Source of the DNA: Pedobacter nutrimenti
GTDB taxonomy: Bacteria > Bacteroidota > Bacteroidia > Sphingobacteriales > Sphingobacteriaceae
Reading direction: 5' to 3'
Assembly (NCBI RefSeq): GCF_003208655.1
Contig: NZ_QKLU01000009.1
Span: 124,001-188,000, forward strand
Length of the DNA stretch: 64,000 nucleotides
The notes beneath the pieces are model-generated. The model was not told the DNA's origin. It was given only the letters and a program-made list of their open reading frames with translations, and did no database searches. Of this stretch, positions 56,117-64,000 are shown one piece after another. The position numbers were made by a program, and so were the translations under genes. The first letter of the stretch is position 1, and each line of letters opens with the position of its first letter.

Positions 56117-57841
56117 ATGAAACTTTTTCTAAAGACATTTTTTTTATTTTTAGTTACAACCAACCTCTGTTATGCCCAGGTCAAGCAAAAGACGATTCCT
56201 AAGGTCAATGAAATGGCCCGTTTACCTGCCCCCCTTAAGATCATTGACTGGAAACAAATGGCAATGAATTTTGACCGGACAGTATATGATTTTAAGGCAA
56301 AAGGCCAGTACTGGCCTTTAATCTGGATGGACAGTACAGGTAAAAATTTCAACCAGCCCGTAATAGGCATGTATACCGCTATTGGTGATGTAAGACAGGG
56401 GCCCGCAAACAACAAGGGCATGTTTCATGAAGCGCTGGCCAATATGGGGGCTGTTCTAGGGGCCTCCCTTGTGGGCATAGATAAAAGTAACCAACAGGGC
56501 ATCAATTACGTAGCCATGCTGAAGAATTATTTCAACAGCGAAAATGGCTGGAACATTATGATGAACAATACTGCCCCGGAAGTCGCCATGCTTGGTGGTG
56601 GCTATGGCCGGGACTGGTGGTACGATGTCTATCCCAACCTTCTTTTTTATGCCCTTTATGATCGGTATCCGGCAGAACCCGGTTTCGAACAACTGGCCAG
56701 AAAAATTGCGGAACAGTTTTTTAAGGCAGATTCCATTCTGAATGGCAATTACAATTATTCCTATTTTGATTATGGAAAAATGCAACCCATGACAAATAAA
56801 ATCTGCGCCCAGCCTGATGCCGCGGCAGGACATGCTTATGTGCTGTATATGGCTTATAAAAAATTTGGTGACCCGCGTTATCTCAAAGGAGCACTCCGTG
56901 CAATGAAAGCGCTTGAAAGTCAGAAAATCAATCCGACTTACGAGTTATTAATGCCTTTTGGAGCCTACCTGGCGTCAAGGATGAATGCAGAACAGGGCAC
57001 CCATTTTGATCTTCAAAAAATGCTGGACTGGACTTTTTCCGGAACAGCAGTTTGCCGGGAAGGTTGGGGATTTTTAGCAGGAACCTGGAACGGAATAGAC
57101 ATTTCAGGCACAGTTGGCAGTACAGTAGACCATGGAGGCTATAGCTTTTTGATGAATACATTTGATGCGGCGTGGCCCCTAGTCCCACTGGTTAAATACC
57201 AGCCCGAATATGCCTCGGCTATTGGAAAATGGATGCTCAATGCCGCAAATGCATCCAGGTTATTTTACCCTCAGTATATGCCTTCAGAGCATCAAACCAT
57301 CCCTGAATTTGCAGAAGTGACAAAAGGGGTTATTGCCTACGAAGGCATAGCCAAAGCCTCCACTTTTGATCACAAATACAGCGCTCTAAAAGCACCTGTT
57401 GCTCAGGGCGACGGACCAAAATGGGTACCAGGTAAAAATCCGGAAGTCTCGCAATTTAGTGTCTATGGCAGTGGGCATGCTGGTATATTCGGAAGTATAG
57501 TTCGTAAAACAAATGTGGAAGGCATACTACAACTGGACCTGAATGCAACAAATTTTTATGCCTCAAAAGACTTTCCAGCCTACTTGTTTTACAATCCTTA
57601 TAACGGTCCGAAAACCGTATTTTTCAAAAATCCATTGAGCAAAAAAATTGACATCTATGACGCTGTGCGCAAAAATTTTATCGCAAAAAACGTTGGTTCT
57701 GTTCCTTGCCCAATAAACGTTGGTGCTATTCAATCCCTGGTATTGGTCTGCGTTCCTTCAGGGCTTAAAACCAGCATCAAAAACAACAGGTTATATGCAA
57801 ATAAACAAATCATAGACTACAACTATAATCCTAAACAATAA
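56117..57841 (+). CDS. exported PUL protein of unknown function, alpha-barrel-like
   Basis: This 574-residue protein has a signal peptide (FLKTFFLFLVTTNLCYAQ). Its middle is helical with aromatic-rich motifs typical of (alpha/alpha)n toroids (GGGYGRDWWYDVYPNLLFYALYD broken near residue 172, HAYVLYMAYKKFGDPRYL near 237, VDHGGYSFLMNTFDAAWPL near 338), and the last 130 residues are beta-rich. I cannot place it in a CAZy family. Being the last gene of the PUL operon, 9 nt after the MFS gene, it is a candidate glycosidase, lyase or epimerase acting in the periplasm on the imported oligosaccharide. Acidic pairs such as the Asp in GRDWWYD could be catalytic, but this is speculation. Confidence 0.7.
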   Translation: MKLFLKTFFLFLVTTNLCYAQVKQKTIPKVNEMARLPAPLKIIDWKQMAMNFDRTVYDFKAKGQYWPLIWMDSTGKNFNQPVIGMYTAIGDVRQGPANNKGMFHEALANMGAVLGASLVGIDKSNQQGINYVAMLKNYFNSENGWNIMMNNTAPEVAMLGGGYGRDWWYDVYPNLLFYALYDRYPAEPGFEQLARKIAEQFFKADSILNGNYNYSYFDYGKMQPMTNKICAQPDAAAGHAYVLYMAYKKFGDPRYLKGALRAMKALESQKINPTYELLMPFGAYLASRMNAEQGTHFDLQKMLDWTFSGTAVCREGWGFLAGTWNGIDISGTVGSTVDHGGYSFLMNTFDAAWPLVPLVKYQPEYASAIGKWMLNAANASRLFYPQYMPSEHQTIPEFAEVTKGVIAYEGIAKASTFDHKYSALKAPVAQGDGPKWVPGKNPEVSQFSVYGSGHAGIFGSIVRKTNVEGILQLDLNATNFYASKDFPAYLFYNPYNGPKTVFFKNPLSKKIDIYDAVRKNFIAKNVGSVPCPINVGAIQSLVLVCVPSGLKTSIKNNRLYANKQIIDYNYNPKQ

Positions 57842-57858
57842 TATAGATTATAAATATA

Positions 57859-57897
57859 GAAGCAAAAAAAACATCATCTAAGTGCTTTTTTTGCTTC
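57859..57897. terminator. shared hairpin between convergent PUL end and DUF1028 gene
   Basis: GAAGCAAAAAAA at 57859-57870 and its exact complement at 57886-57897 make a 12-bp stem with a 15-nt loop. The right arm lies in the last codons of the DUF1028 gene (stop at 57874), and the left arm in the 32-bp gap. The T-rich arm resembles a bidirectional terminator. Confidence 0.6.
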
Positions 57898-59091
57898 TTC
57901 ATTTTCAGGGTCAAGTTCCAGGGCTTTCATATAACTTAGCCTCGCATTTGGCAAATCACCCAAATTCAAAAAGGCTTCACCGCTTAAATAATAAAGATAG
58001 GAACTGGCAGGATACTTCTGGATCATCCTGGCTGCCAGCTTCAATGCTTCCTCATTTTTGTTGATCTGTATCAGGCCGCGAACGGCATTATACCAATCTT
58101 TTTCAGAAAAACGGAATGCCTCAAAAAAAACGCTTAAATCTTTACGTCCCGAAAGCATAAAAAAGGCGGACAAATTCTCCTTCCATTCGGCATTTTCTTT
58201 CATTGCCTTTTTAATGAAATCGGCGGCTTTATCTTCCTCACCAGCAAGAATTTCGGCCTGAACAACTTTGGTATATAGACCGTCCCAACCCTCTACCATT
58301 GGAATTGCGGTGGCCAGCAGTTGTTTCCCGTGTTGCCTATTACCATTTCTAAGCATAGATAAAGCCTGGTTGATCCTGATCCGGCCATAATGATAATTCA
58401 ACAATCTCTGTAAATCTTCAAAAGGGCTTTTAGAATGATCAACACGCAAATCAATCTGATTATACCAATCTTGTTTTGTGCCCTTTACCACCAATGCAGC
58501 AGATTGTTTTCCGCTAATTTGTCCCCCCGCACGCTGTCCTGCAATCAGACTTTTCAACAACCGCTCTGCCAAAGTGCCTTTTGCCTTTTTATAGCTTTCC
58601 GACATGGCACTCAGCACGCTGTCGTTCAACTGGTTTCCCATCACTACATAAGCTTCCCCCAACAAATGGGTAGATTTTCCTTTCCAGTATTTAAGTGATG
58701 CCCCTGTAAAAGCATACACATTTCCTTTTGCGTCTATTCCTGAAACCTGTCTGAAGTTTGAAGAGCTATCTCTTTTCATTGTGTATTGAATTGCCTGCTC
58801 TATTTTTTCACCCAGTTTCAATTGCTCAAACCCATTTTTCGCATATTCAGGCTCCGTTTCTGCAATAACAGAAAATGCCCCTAATCCTGGCTGGATATAA
58901 ATTGTTGAGTTTCCCACATAAATATTGTTTGTTGCTACAGCAATTCCCCATTCCTGACTTTCTTTATCATAAGCAAGTATGGAAAATGTTGAATTGATGT
59001 TTTTGCCCAGCAAAAGACTGGGAAGGTTCTGTCCCAAGCCATAAAGAGTGGAAAAACCCAATATAAAAAGAGATAATAATTTCCTGATCAT
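57874..59091 (-). CDS. DUF1028 domain protein with C-terminal TPR repeats
   Basis: This is a 405-residue exported protein. The signal peptide (LLSLFILGFSTLYGLGQ) precedes a DUF1028 domain (about 30-250), an Ntn-hydrolase-like fold: NSTFSILAYDKESQEWGIAVAT near 33, GLGAFSVIAETEPEYAKNG near 68, and LIAGQRAGGQISGKQSAALVV near 187. The C-terminal 150 residues hold tetratricopeptide repeats (for example the last one ending DLPNARLSYMKALELDPENE). DUF1028 proteins are secreted or periplasmic with unproven amidase-like activity. TPR fusion suggests a partner protein. It converges on the PUL and is divergent from the TlpA gene. Confidence 0.85.
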   Translation of the reverse strand: MIRKLLSLFILGFSTLYGLGQNLPSLLLGKNINSTFSILAYDKESQEWGIAVATNNIYVGNSTIYIQPGLGAFSVIAETEPEYAKNGFEQLKLGEKIEQAIQYTMKRDSSSNFRQVSGIDAKGNVYAFTGASLKYWKGKSTHLLGEAYVVMGNQLNDSVLSAMSESYKKAKGTLAERLLKSLIAGQRAGGQISGKQSAALVVKGTKQDWYNQIDLRVDHSKSPFEDLQRLLNYHYGRIRINQALSMLRNGNRQHGKQLLATAIPMVEGWDGLYTKVVQAEILAGEEDKAADFIKKAMKENAEWKENLSAFFMLSGRKDLSVFFEAFRFSEKDWYNAVRGLIQINKNEEALKLAARMIQKYPASSYLYYLSGEAFLNLGDLPNARLSYMKALELDPENEEAKKALR

Positions 59092-59177
59092 AAAGACGGT
59101 TTAATGATTTGCCTTCTATAAGACACCATAAAAAATAAATAGTTGTATTTTTAGAACAAACCTTACCTGGACAAAAC

Positions 59178-59951
59178 ATGAATATAAAGGTACTGCTTAC
59201 GATGATGATGCTGATTATGGGCTATAGCACCTCAAAAATTAATCAAAAACCGGCAAGACAAGCACTTGTACCACCAGAAACCATACTTAAAGACTTCATG
59301 AGTTTACTTCAGTATAAACGTGATCACTTGAGGTTATCTGAACCATTTACAGCCCTGGATGAAAATTCAGTTGCCCTTTCCAAAGCCCAGTTCTTAAAAC
59401 AATTGAGTACAGGAAATTACCTTCCGTTACGGCTGCGTTCAGCAGCTCATGAAGCAATATACAGTCTGTACAAACTGCCACTTTCTGTGCAAACAGACCA
59501 GCGGAACACTTTACAGTACTGGGGAGAAAATTATTACAACCACTATAAAAAAGAAGGTCAGCCTTTCCCCGGTTTCAATTTCAGGGACCTGAATGGTAAA
59601 TTATATACTTCTGCGAATACCAAGGGCAAAATTGTTGTTGTGAAATGTTGGTTTATACATTGCATGCCTTGTATTCAGGAAATGCCAAAGCTCAACCAAC
59701 TGGTTGAAAAATATAAAAAAAGAAAGGACATATTGTTTTTAAGCCTGGCCAATGATGATGAAAAATCATTGGCCATTTTTCTAAAAAAAACAGCATTCAC
59801 CTATGCTGTAGTTCCTGCTGCCGAAAATTTTATCTCCGGAAAACTAAAGATCAACGCCTATCCTACACACATCCTGATCAACAAGCAAGGCTTGATCGTA
59901 AAGGAAACGGACGAAGCAGAAGAACTGATCAATGCCCTGAAAGCTTACTAA
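59178..59951 (+). CDS. TlpA-like thioredoxin family protein
   Basis: This 257-residue protein has a hydrophobic N-terminal segment (VLLTMMMLIMGYSTS) for export, a helical region (about 30-125) and a C-terminal thioredoxin/AhpC-TSA domain. Its active site is CWFIHCMPCIQEMPKLNQLV with the redox pair Cys162-Met-Pro-Cys165. The cis-proline loop is INAYPTHILINKQGLI. It probably reduces or exchanges disulfides in the periplasm, as TlpA/ResA proteins do. It is monocistronic with a strong terminator and is divergent from the DUF1028 gene. Confidence 0.88.
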   Translation: MNIKVLLTMMMLIMGYSTSKINQKPARQALVPPETILKDFMSLLQYKRDHLRLSEPFTALDENSVALSKAQFLKQLSTGNYLPLRLRSAAHEAIYSLYKLPLSVQTDQRNTLQYWGENYYNHYKKEGQPFPGFNFRDLNGKLYTSANTKGKIVVVKCWFIHCMPCIQEMPKLNQLVEKYKKRKDILFLSLANDDEKSLAIFLKKTAFTYAVVPAAENFISGKLKINAYPTHILINKQGLIVKETDEAEELINALKAY

Positions 59952-59958
59952 GACATTC

Positions 59959-59993
59959 CGGAACTGCCGCCGGCAGGGGCAGTTCCGTTTTTT
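59959..59993 (+). terminator. intrinsic terminator of TlpA-like gene
   Basis: CGGAACTGCC at 59959-59968 pairs exactly with GGCAGTTCCG at 59978-59987 around a 9-nt loop, followed by a run of six T. It starts 7 nt after the stop codon. Confidence 0.92.
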
Positions 59994-59995
59994 AT

Positions 59996-60463
59996 CTAAG
60001 CAAGTATAGTTTGCAGATCTGCAGGAGAATAGTTAATAGATTTAAGGGTTTTATGGTCTTTGGTCCTGTACACCAAAAACAATCCGTCTTCTTCTTTGAA
60101 ATAGGACTCACTCTGATCTTTCTGCTGATAATGGTTGATTGTTTGTTGTGCTTCTTCTACAGATGTACAGGCTTTACTCATATTTGACCTGTGCACTTCA
60201 TCAAAAAGTGTTTTAAACTTTTCTCCCAGTCCAAATTCCAGAATGGCCCCCGCAAGCACGTATTGAAGATCACATAAAGCGTCGGCAACTTCTACCATAT
60301 TGTTATCCTCAATGGCTTCTTGCAGTTCTTTGAGTTCTTCTGCAAGAAGAGATACCCTTAACTCCGCCCGTTCCTTAGAAGGCATAGCAGGTGAAGCGAC
60401 AACTGGATGTTTAAAGGTTCTGTGAAATTCTGCAACCTGGTTTAATGCATTGGTATCTTTCAT
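59996..60463 (-). CDS. MazG/PRA-PH-like nucleotide pyrophosphohydrolase
   Basis: This 155-residue all-alpha protein has the MazG/phosphoribosyl-ATP pyrophosphohydrolase motif LLAEELKELQEAIEDNNMVE followed by VADALCDLQYVLAGAILE (about residues 35-75), giving the EExxE and ExxD metal-binding acids. A C-terminal part (about 95-155) is beta-rich with EDGLFLVYRTKDHKTLK. It probably hydrolyses an NTP or dNTP to the monophosphate, as house-cleaning enzymes do, but could instead be a phage-related homologue. A TAGATTTG promoter element lies 25 nt upstream. It converges on the TlpA gene. Confidence 0.85.
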   Translation of the reverse strand: MKDTNALNQVAEFHRTFKHPVVASPAMPSKERAELRVSLLAEELKELQEAIEDNNMVEVADALCDLQYVLAGAILEFGLGEKFKTLFDEVHRSNMSKACTSVEEAQQTINHYQQKDQSESYFKEEDGLFLVYRTKDHKTLKSINYSPADLQTILA

Positions 60464-60487
60464 ATAAAAATTGATTTTTATTGATTA

Positions 60488-60495
60488 CAAATCTA
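60488..60495 (-). promoter_or_regulatory. -7 promoter element for MazG-like gene
   Basis: The minus strand reads TAGATTTG, an exact TAnnTTTG match, 25 nt before the start codon. The -33 element is not evident. Confidence 0.5.
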
Positions 60496-60565
60496 CATTA
60501 AAAGCCATTGTTTTTTTTAAAAAACAGTGCCTAAAATACAAAGCCTTCTGATTTTTCAAAAACAA

Positions 60566-60596
60566 TTTGTTTAAAAAAAATAATATTTTACCTTTG
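60566..60596 (+). promoter_or_regulatory. full consensus promoter of tRNA-Thr
   Basis: TTTG (60566-60569) and TACCTTTG (60589-60596) are separated by 19 bp, an ideal Bacteroidota housekeeping promoter (TTTG-N19-TAnnTTTG). The predicted start near 60602 gives about 44 nt of leader before the tRNA. Confidence 0.8.
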
Positions 60597-60645
60597 CGCC
60601 CTCAGCAGAATAAGATCACCAAACAGGTCTTATTTCCAATTAAAA

Positions 60646-60718
<73 letters not shown>

Positions 60719-60735
60719 CTTTAATTTCCCGGATG

Positions 60736-61437
60736 TCATGCGGATACAAGTTTATATCCAATGCCCCGGATGTTCATAATCTGCAGGCCAGGTTCGTCTT
60801 TTAAAAGTTTACGCAGGTGCGTTAAAAACACATCCATACTTCTGGTATTATAATAACTGTCATCACCCCAGATTTTCAGCAAAATAACTGCCCGCTCCAG
60901 GACCTGATTTTTATGCAACAACAGTATTTCCAGTAAAGCGGCTTCCTTAAAGGATATCGCATATTCTCCGGCCGTGGTTTTCAGCACTTGTCTGATCATA
61001 TCTAACTGGCAGTTGCCAAATGCATAAACAGTCTGTTTATCTTTCAGCTGCTGGTCCTCTACCCGAACCGCTCTTTGCAACAGGGAGTCCATTCTCACCA
61101 AAAGTTCTTCAATGCTAAAAGGTTTTTTCAGGTAATCATGACCTCCGCTTTTAAATCCTTTAACCACATCTTCTGTCGTATTCTTTGCACTTAAAAAAAT
61201 AATGGGAACAGCTGAATTTATTTTCCGGATGTCGGTGGCCAGACTATAACCATCCTTCATTGGTAACATAATGTCCAATATGCAGATATCAGGTTGTTCA
61301 TTGATGTAGCACCGGAGGGCCTCCTGGCCATCGTGTGACAGAATCACTTCATAGCCACTGCTCCTTAAGCCATCACTGACAATCTGTGCCAAAAACGGTT
61401 CATCTTCCACATATAAAACTTTTATTAATGCACTCAT
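60736..61437 (-). CDS. OmpR-family response regulator
   Basis: This is a 233-residue two-component regulator. The receiver (about 5-120) has the acidic pair VEDEP, phosphoacceptor Asp in CILDIMLPMKDGYSL and Lys in LKKPFSIEELLVRM. The DNA-binding winged helix (about 135-230) has YNTRSMDVFLTHLRKLLKDEPG and IRGIGYKLVSA. Together with the histidine kinase, whose gene ends 4 nt inside this one, it forms a classic pair. The divergent outer-membrane receptor gene is a likely target. Genes in this arrangement often control the neighbouring receptor. Confidence 0.94.
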   Translation of the reverse strand: MSALIKVLYVEDEPFLAQIVSDGLRSSGYEVILSHDGQEALRCYINEQPDICILDIMLPMKDGYSLATDIRKINSAVPIIFLSAKNTTEDVVKGFKSGGHDYLKKPFSIEELLVRMDSLLQRAVRVEDQQLKDKQTVYAFGNCQLDMIRQVLKTTAGEYAISFKEAALLEILLLHKNQVLERAVILLKIWGDDSYYNTRSMDVFLTHLRKLLKDEPGLQIMNIRGIGYKLVSA

Positions 61438-62906
61438 ATTGCGGGTATGCTGATCTTAAATGTAGTTCCTTTTCCAATTTCACTTTTCATGCTGATCTTT
61501 CCCCCATGCTCTTCCACAATTTCCTTTACATAGTGTAAACCCAGACCCGATCCCTTTACATTATGAACATCCTGATCCGGGATCCGGAAAAACCTTTCAA
61601 ATATTTTATTCTTATAGATTTCCTCTATACCTGGGCCATTATCCCCCACAAAAACAACTATATTTTCTTTTTCCCTAAAACAAGAAATCTCAATTACAGC
61701 ATTAGGAGATGCATATTTTAAGGCGTTATCAATAAGATTATAGAACACACTACTGAGCTGCAGGGCATCAGCCATAACAAAACAAGGCTCAGTTCTGTCT
61801 GGTTGAAAACGCAGAACAGCCCGGTAATGTTCAGTTTGCACTTTCAAAGAATCCAGCACTTTATCGATCCCATCTATAACATCATAGGGGGCTTTATGAA
61901 AAGTCAGGCCATCTTCATTCAAATGCAATACCTTTTCAATCATTATGTTTAACCGTTGCAGTTCTGAAAGACTAATGTCCAGATAATTGTTCAGTTTCTC
62001 AGGTTGCTGACTCAACTGATATTTTTTAATAGATTCCAGTGCAACTGCCACAGTTGCAACAGGCGTCTTAAACTCATGCGTCATGTTACTGGTAAATGCA
62101 ATTTTTGCATCCGCATACAAACGCTGGTTCTTCATCAATCTCAATATAAAGTAAAAAGCCAGTGCAGTAAAGAAAATCATCAACGCAGAAGAAAAAACAT
62201 AATAACGCATGGTATACAACACGAACCAATTCAGCCGGAGAACAATGAGCTGGTACTTATGCAAATGCTTCAAATTGTAAGAGTAAACACCACTACGATA
62301 AGCCGCATGCTCAAACATCTTTTTGGGAACGGACAAATGAACCAGTGTATCCCGTCCGTAGTCATAAAGGGCATAACCTATTTTTTGCCATAACCCTGTT
62401 TTTCTTAAAGTGTCATTGACCAGGCTATCCATTAAAGTTCTCGAACGGAATTCGGCAGCTTGCTGGACCTGCTCCGATTGATTATTAAAATGAATATTTG
62501 CCGGCAGATTTTTCTTCCCAGGGACATTGCTAAAATTAAACTTCATTGAAATAACCGTACTGTCGTTGTCAATATTATAATCAAAGCGGCTGCGCAGACC
62601 ATCCACTTTAAGATCATCATAAGCCCTGCGCATCTGCATCCATTGATCGGACATAAAAAAGGACTTTAACCTCCCCAGTTGATCAAAACGTTTATGGGCA
62701 CCCGGATCAGCAACAACAGAGTGATACATTACATTTTTTGCAGTGGTGCTGACGATGACTTCTAAATTCTGTTTCAATAACGCCTTCTGGGATATAAACA
62801 ATTGTCGTAGCCAAACAGCCTGAAGTACTATACTCAATACCAGCGACAGCACCATCAAAGGATACGCATATTTGGAAGAAAGCCATTTCATAATCCAATT
62901 TGGCAA
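61434..62906 (-). CDS. sensor histidine kinase
   Basis: This 490-residue kinase has an N-terminal transmembrane helix (YAYPLMVLSLVLSIVLQAVWL), a periplasmic sensor of about 190 residues, a second helix (VFSSALMIFFTALAFYFI), the phosphoacceptor FTSNMTHEFKTPVATVAVAL and the ATPase domain (NLIDNALKYA, GDNGPGIEEIYKNK, KGSGLGLHYVKEIVEEHGGK). It is transcribed first and overlaps the regulator gene by 4 nt. The sensor domain is not of a family I recognise. It lies head-to-head with the outer-membrane receptor gene, suggesting that the receptor and kinase respond to the same signal. Confidence 0.94.
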   Translation of the reverse strand: MPNWIMKWLSSKYAYPLMVLSLVLSIVLQAVWLRQLFISQKALLKQNLEVIVSTTAKNVMYHSVVADPGAHKRFDQLGRLKSFFMSDQWMQMRRAYDDLKVDGLRSRFDYNIDNDSTVISMKFNFSNVPGKKNLPANIHFNNQSEQVQQAAEFRSRTLMDSLVNDTLRKTGLWQKIGYALYDYGRDTLVHLSVPKKMFEHAAYRSGVYSYNLKHLHKYQLIVLRLNWFVLYTMRYYVFSSALMIFFTALAFYFILRLMKNQRLYADAKIAFTSNMTHEFKTPVATVAVALESIKKYQLSQQPEKLNNYLDISLSELQRLNIMIEKVLHLNEDGLTFHKAPYDVIDGIDKVLDSLKVQTEHYRAVLRFQPDRTEPCFVMADALQLSSVFYNLIDNALKYASPNAVIEISCFREKENIVVFVGDNGPGIEEIYKNKIFERFFRIPDQDVHNVKGSGLGLHYVKEIVEEHGGKISMKSEIGKGTTFKISIPAI

Positions 62907-62960
62907 TAATCTTAGAAATAGAACTATAAATTTTACGATTTAACTCTATTTAACGGAGTT

Positions 62961-62968
62961 TAACTTTG
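62961..62968 (+). promoter_or_regulatory. -7 promoter element for outer-membrane receptor
   Basis: TAACTTTG is an exact TAnnTTTG match in the 102-bp divergent gap, about 41 nt before the ATG at 63009. A -33 TTTG is not seen, which would fit activation by the neighbouring response regulator. Confidence 0.45.
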
Positions 62969-63008
62969 GTTTAGACAACAATAGCAGATGTTTGAAGAAA
63001 AAACTCAA

Positions 63009-64000
63009 ATGTCCAGACTTCTTTCCTACCTCTTTTTCATTCTTCTGTTTCCTCTTGTGGCCACCGCGCAAAAAATGGTGCTCAACGGGATCATTTATGA
63101 CCAACAGGGCAAAGTCCTTGAAATGGCTACCTTGAGCCTTAGTAAAGATGGAAACCTGTTAAACACCATCCGCAGCGAAAAGGGCCTGTTCCGTTTTGAA
63201 GGCTTAAATGCAGGGAATTATCTTCTGCTGGTCAGCTCCATAGGCTATGAAAGCCAGAGGCTACAACTCAGTCTGCCAGCAGATACTTTAAAAATCATGA
63301 TGAAAACTTCGAGTACCGGATTAAAAGAAGTGGTCATTGACAAACAAAGACCTGTCATTGAACGCAAAGCAGACCGGGTGATTTTCAACCTGGAAAACAG
63401 CATCTCTGCAAACGGGATCAGTGCATGGGACGCCTTAAACAAAACGCCCGGTGTTCAGACTACTTTTGACGGAAATGTAAAAGCTTATAACAAAGGGGTA
63501 TTGGTGTATCTTGATGACAGGCCCATCCGGCTCTCGGGCGAAGATCTGGGCAACTACCTCAAAAGCCTCCCTTCAGAACAAATCTCTTCCATTGAAGTCA
63601 TTCCCAATCCGCCATCCAGATACGATGCACAGGGGGCGGCTGTTATAAACATTGTCTCCCGGAAAATAAAAGCACAGGGGATCAATGTGAACCTCAATAG
63701 CGCCTATACTCAAAGCAGGTATGGCAGTTATACTTCCGGAACCAATTTCAATTATCGAAAAAATAAATTAAACATCTATGGCGGTTACAGTTTTGGTGAC
63801 AGTAAAAAACAGCAAACCGAGGCAGAATACATTATTTTTAGTACCCCTTCCAATTATGCTTACTGGGACAACAATAAACAAGGTGCCCGTGCAAGGGTGT
63901 CCAGTAATTATAAGGCAGGCATAGATTACAACCTCAGCAGCAATCAGGTAGTTGGTTTACTCTTTGGGGGCTTTAATGGCAAGGGAAACAGAACAAACCA
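63009..64000 (+). CDS. outer-membrane beta-barrel receptor, partial (TonB-dependent-like)
   Basis: The visible 330 residues begin with a signal peptide (SRLLSYLFFILLFPLVATAQ). A carboxypeptidase-regulatory-like domain follows (about 22-105; LNGIIYDQQGKVLEMATLSL, FEGLNAGNYLLLVSSIGYES), then a plug-like domain (about 115-225; ADRVIFNLENSISANG, WDALNKTPGVQ, SLPSEQISSIEVIPNPPSRYD, GAAVINIVSRK) and the beginning of a beta-barrel (YTSGTNFNYRKNKLNIYGGY). This is the Bacteroidota outer-membrane beta-barrel family related to TonB-dependent receptors but lacking the SusC pattern. A longer start at 62988 is in frame but would place acidic residues before the signal peptide. The gene runs past the window end. 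Confidence 0.85.
   Translation, partial: MSRLLSYLFFILLFPLVATAQKMVLNGIIYDQQGKVLEMATLSLSKDGNLLNTIRSEKGLFRFEGLNAGNYLLLVSSIGYESQRLQLSLPADTLKIMMKTSSTGLKEVVIDKQRPVIERKADRVIFNLENSISANGISAWDALNKTPGVQTTFDGNVKAYNKGVLVYLDDRPIRLSGEDLGNYLKSLPSEQISSIEVIPNPPSRYDAQGAAVINIVSRKIKAQGINVNLNSAYTQSRYGSYTSGTNFNYRKNKLNIYGGYSFGDSKKQQTEAEYIIFSTPSNYAYWDNNKQGARARVSSNYKAGIDYNLSSNQVVGLLFGGFNGKGNRTN

Overview
The window reads as chromosomal DNA of a Bacteroidota bacterium, most likely a soil or plant-associated member of the Sphingobacteriaceae (Pedobacter-like). The evidence is SusC/SusD pairs, a hybrid two-component (HTCS) regulator, type IX secretion proteins (CHU_C C-terminal domain, PorP/SprF, OmpA partner), several TAnnTTTG promoter elements, weak Shine-Dalgarno sequences and moderate GC. 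The genus is an inference; there is no rRNA in the window.

Layout. 1-6042 (minus): a truncated gamma-glutamyltransferase, a long-chain acyl-CoA synthetase, and the DUF1501/DUF1800 secreted pair. 6322-8895: a small beta-rich exported protein, a 157-bp hairpin element with 11-bp repeats, and an M61 metallopeptidase. 9096-15492 (plus): a three-gene RND efflux operon followed by a BadF/GlcNAc-kinase-like protein. 15518-18082 (minus): a NACHT-type NTPase, divergent from 18365-32135, an operon for a 3576-residue T9SS adhesin, a PorP/SprF protein and an OmpA/PD40 protein. 32142-38441: a loose group of signalling proteins (hybrid histidine kinase, GAF-only, receiver-only, PAS with an ATPase-less histidine-kinase stub) plus DUF5996 and a luciferase-like oxidoreductase. 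38580-42301 (minus): a subtilase, a siroheme methyltransferase, an Rrf2 regulator and a small unknown.

42445-57841 (plus) is a polysaccharide utilisation locus: HTCS sensor/regulator, an unassigned 824-residue exported protein, SusC, SusD, a cytoplasmic GH130 phosphorylase, an MFS permease and an unassigned 574-residue exported protein. The inferred logic is oligosaccharide uptake by SusCD, periplasmic processing by the two unassigned proteins, MFS import, and phosphorolysis of a mannoside. Two 21-bp-spaced direct repeats just upstream of a -7 element look like the HTCS operator.

57874-64000: a DUF1028-TPR protein, a TlpA-like thioredoxin, a MazG-like pyrophosphohydrolase, tRNA-Thr(TGT) with a full consensus promoter, a histidine kinase/OmpR-type regulator pair, and the divergent start of an outer-membrane beta-barrel receptor that runs off the window.

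The most unusual items are the predicted HTCS operator, the two unassigned PUL enzymes, the adhesin's ten exact 270-bp repeats, the 157-bp hairpin element, the structured 41.3-41.5 kb region, the NACHT protein, and three convergent gene pairs that share hairpins lying in the last codons of the minus-strand gene.
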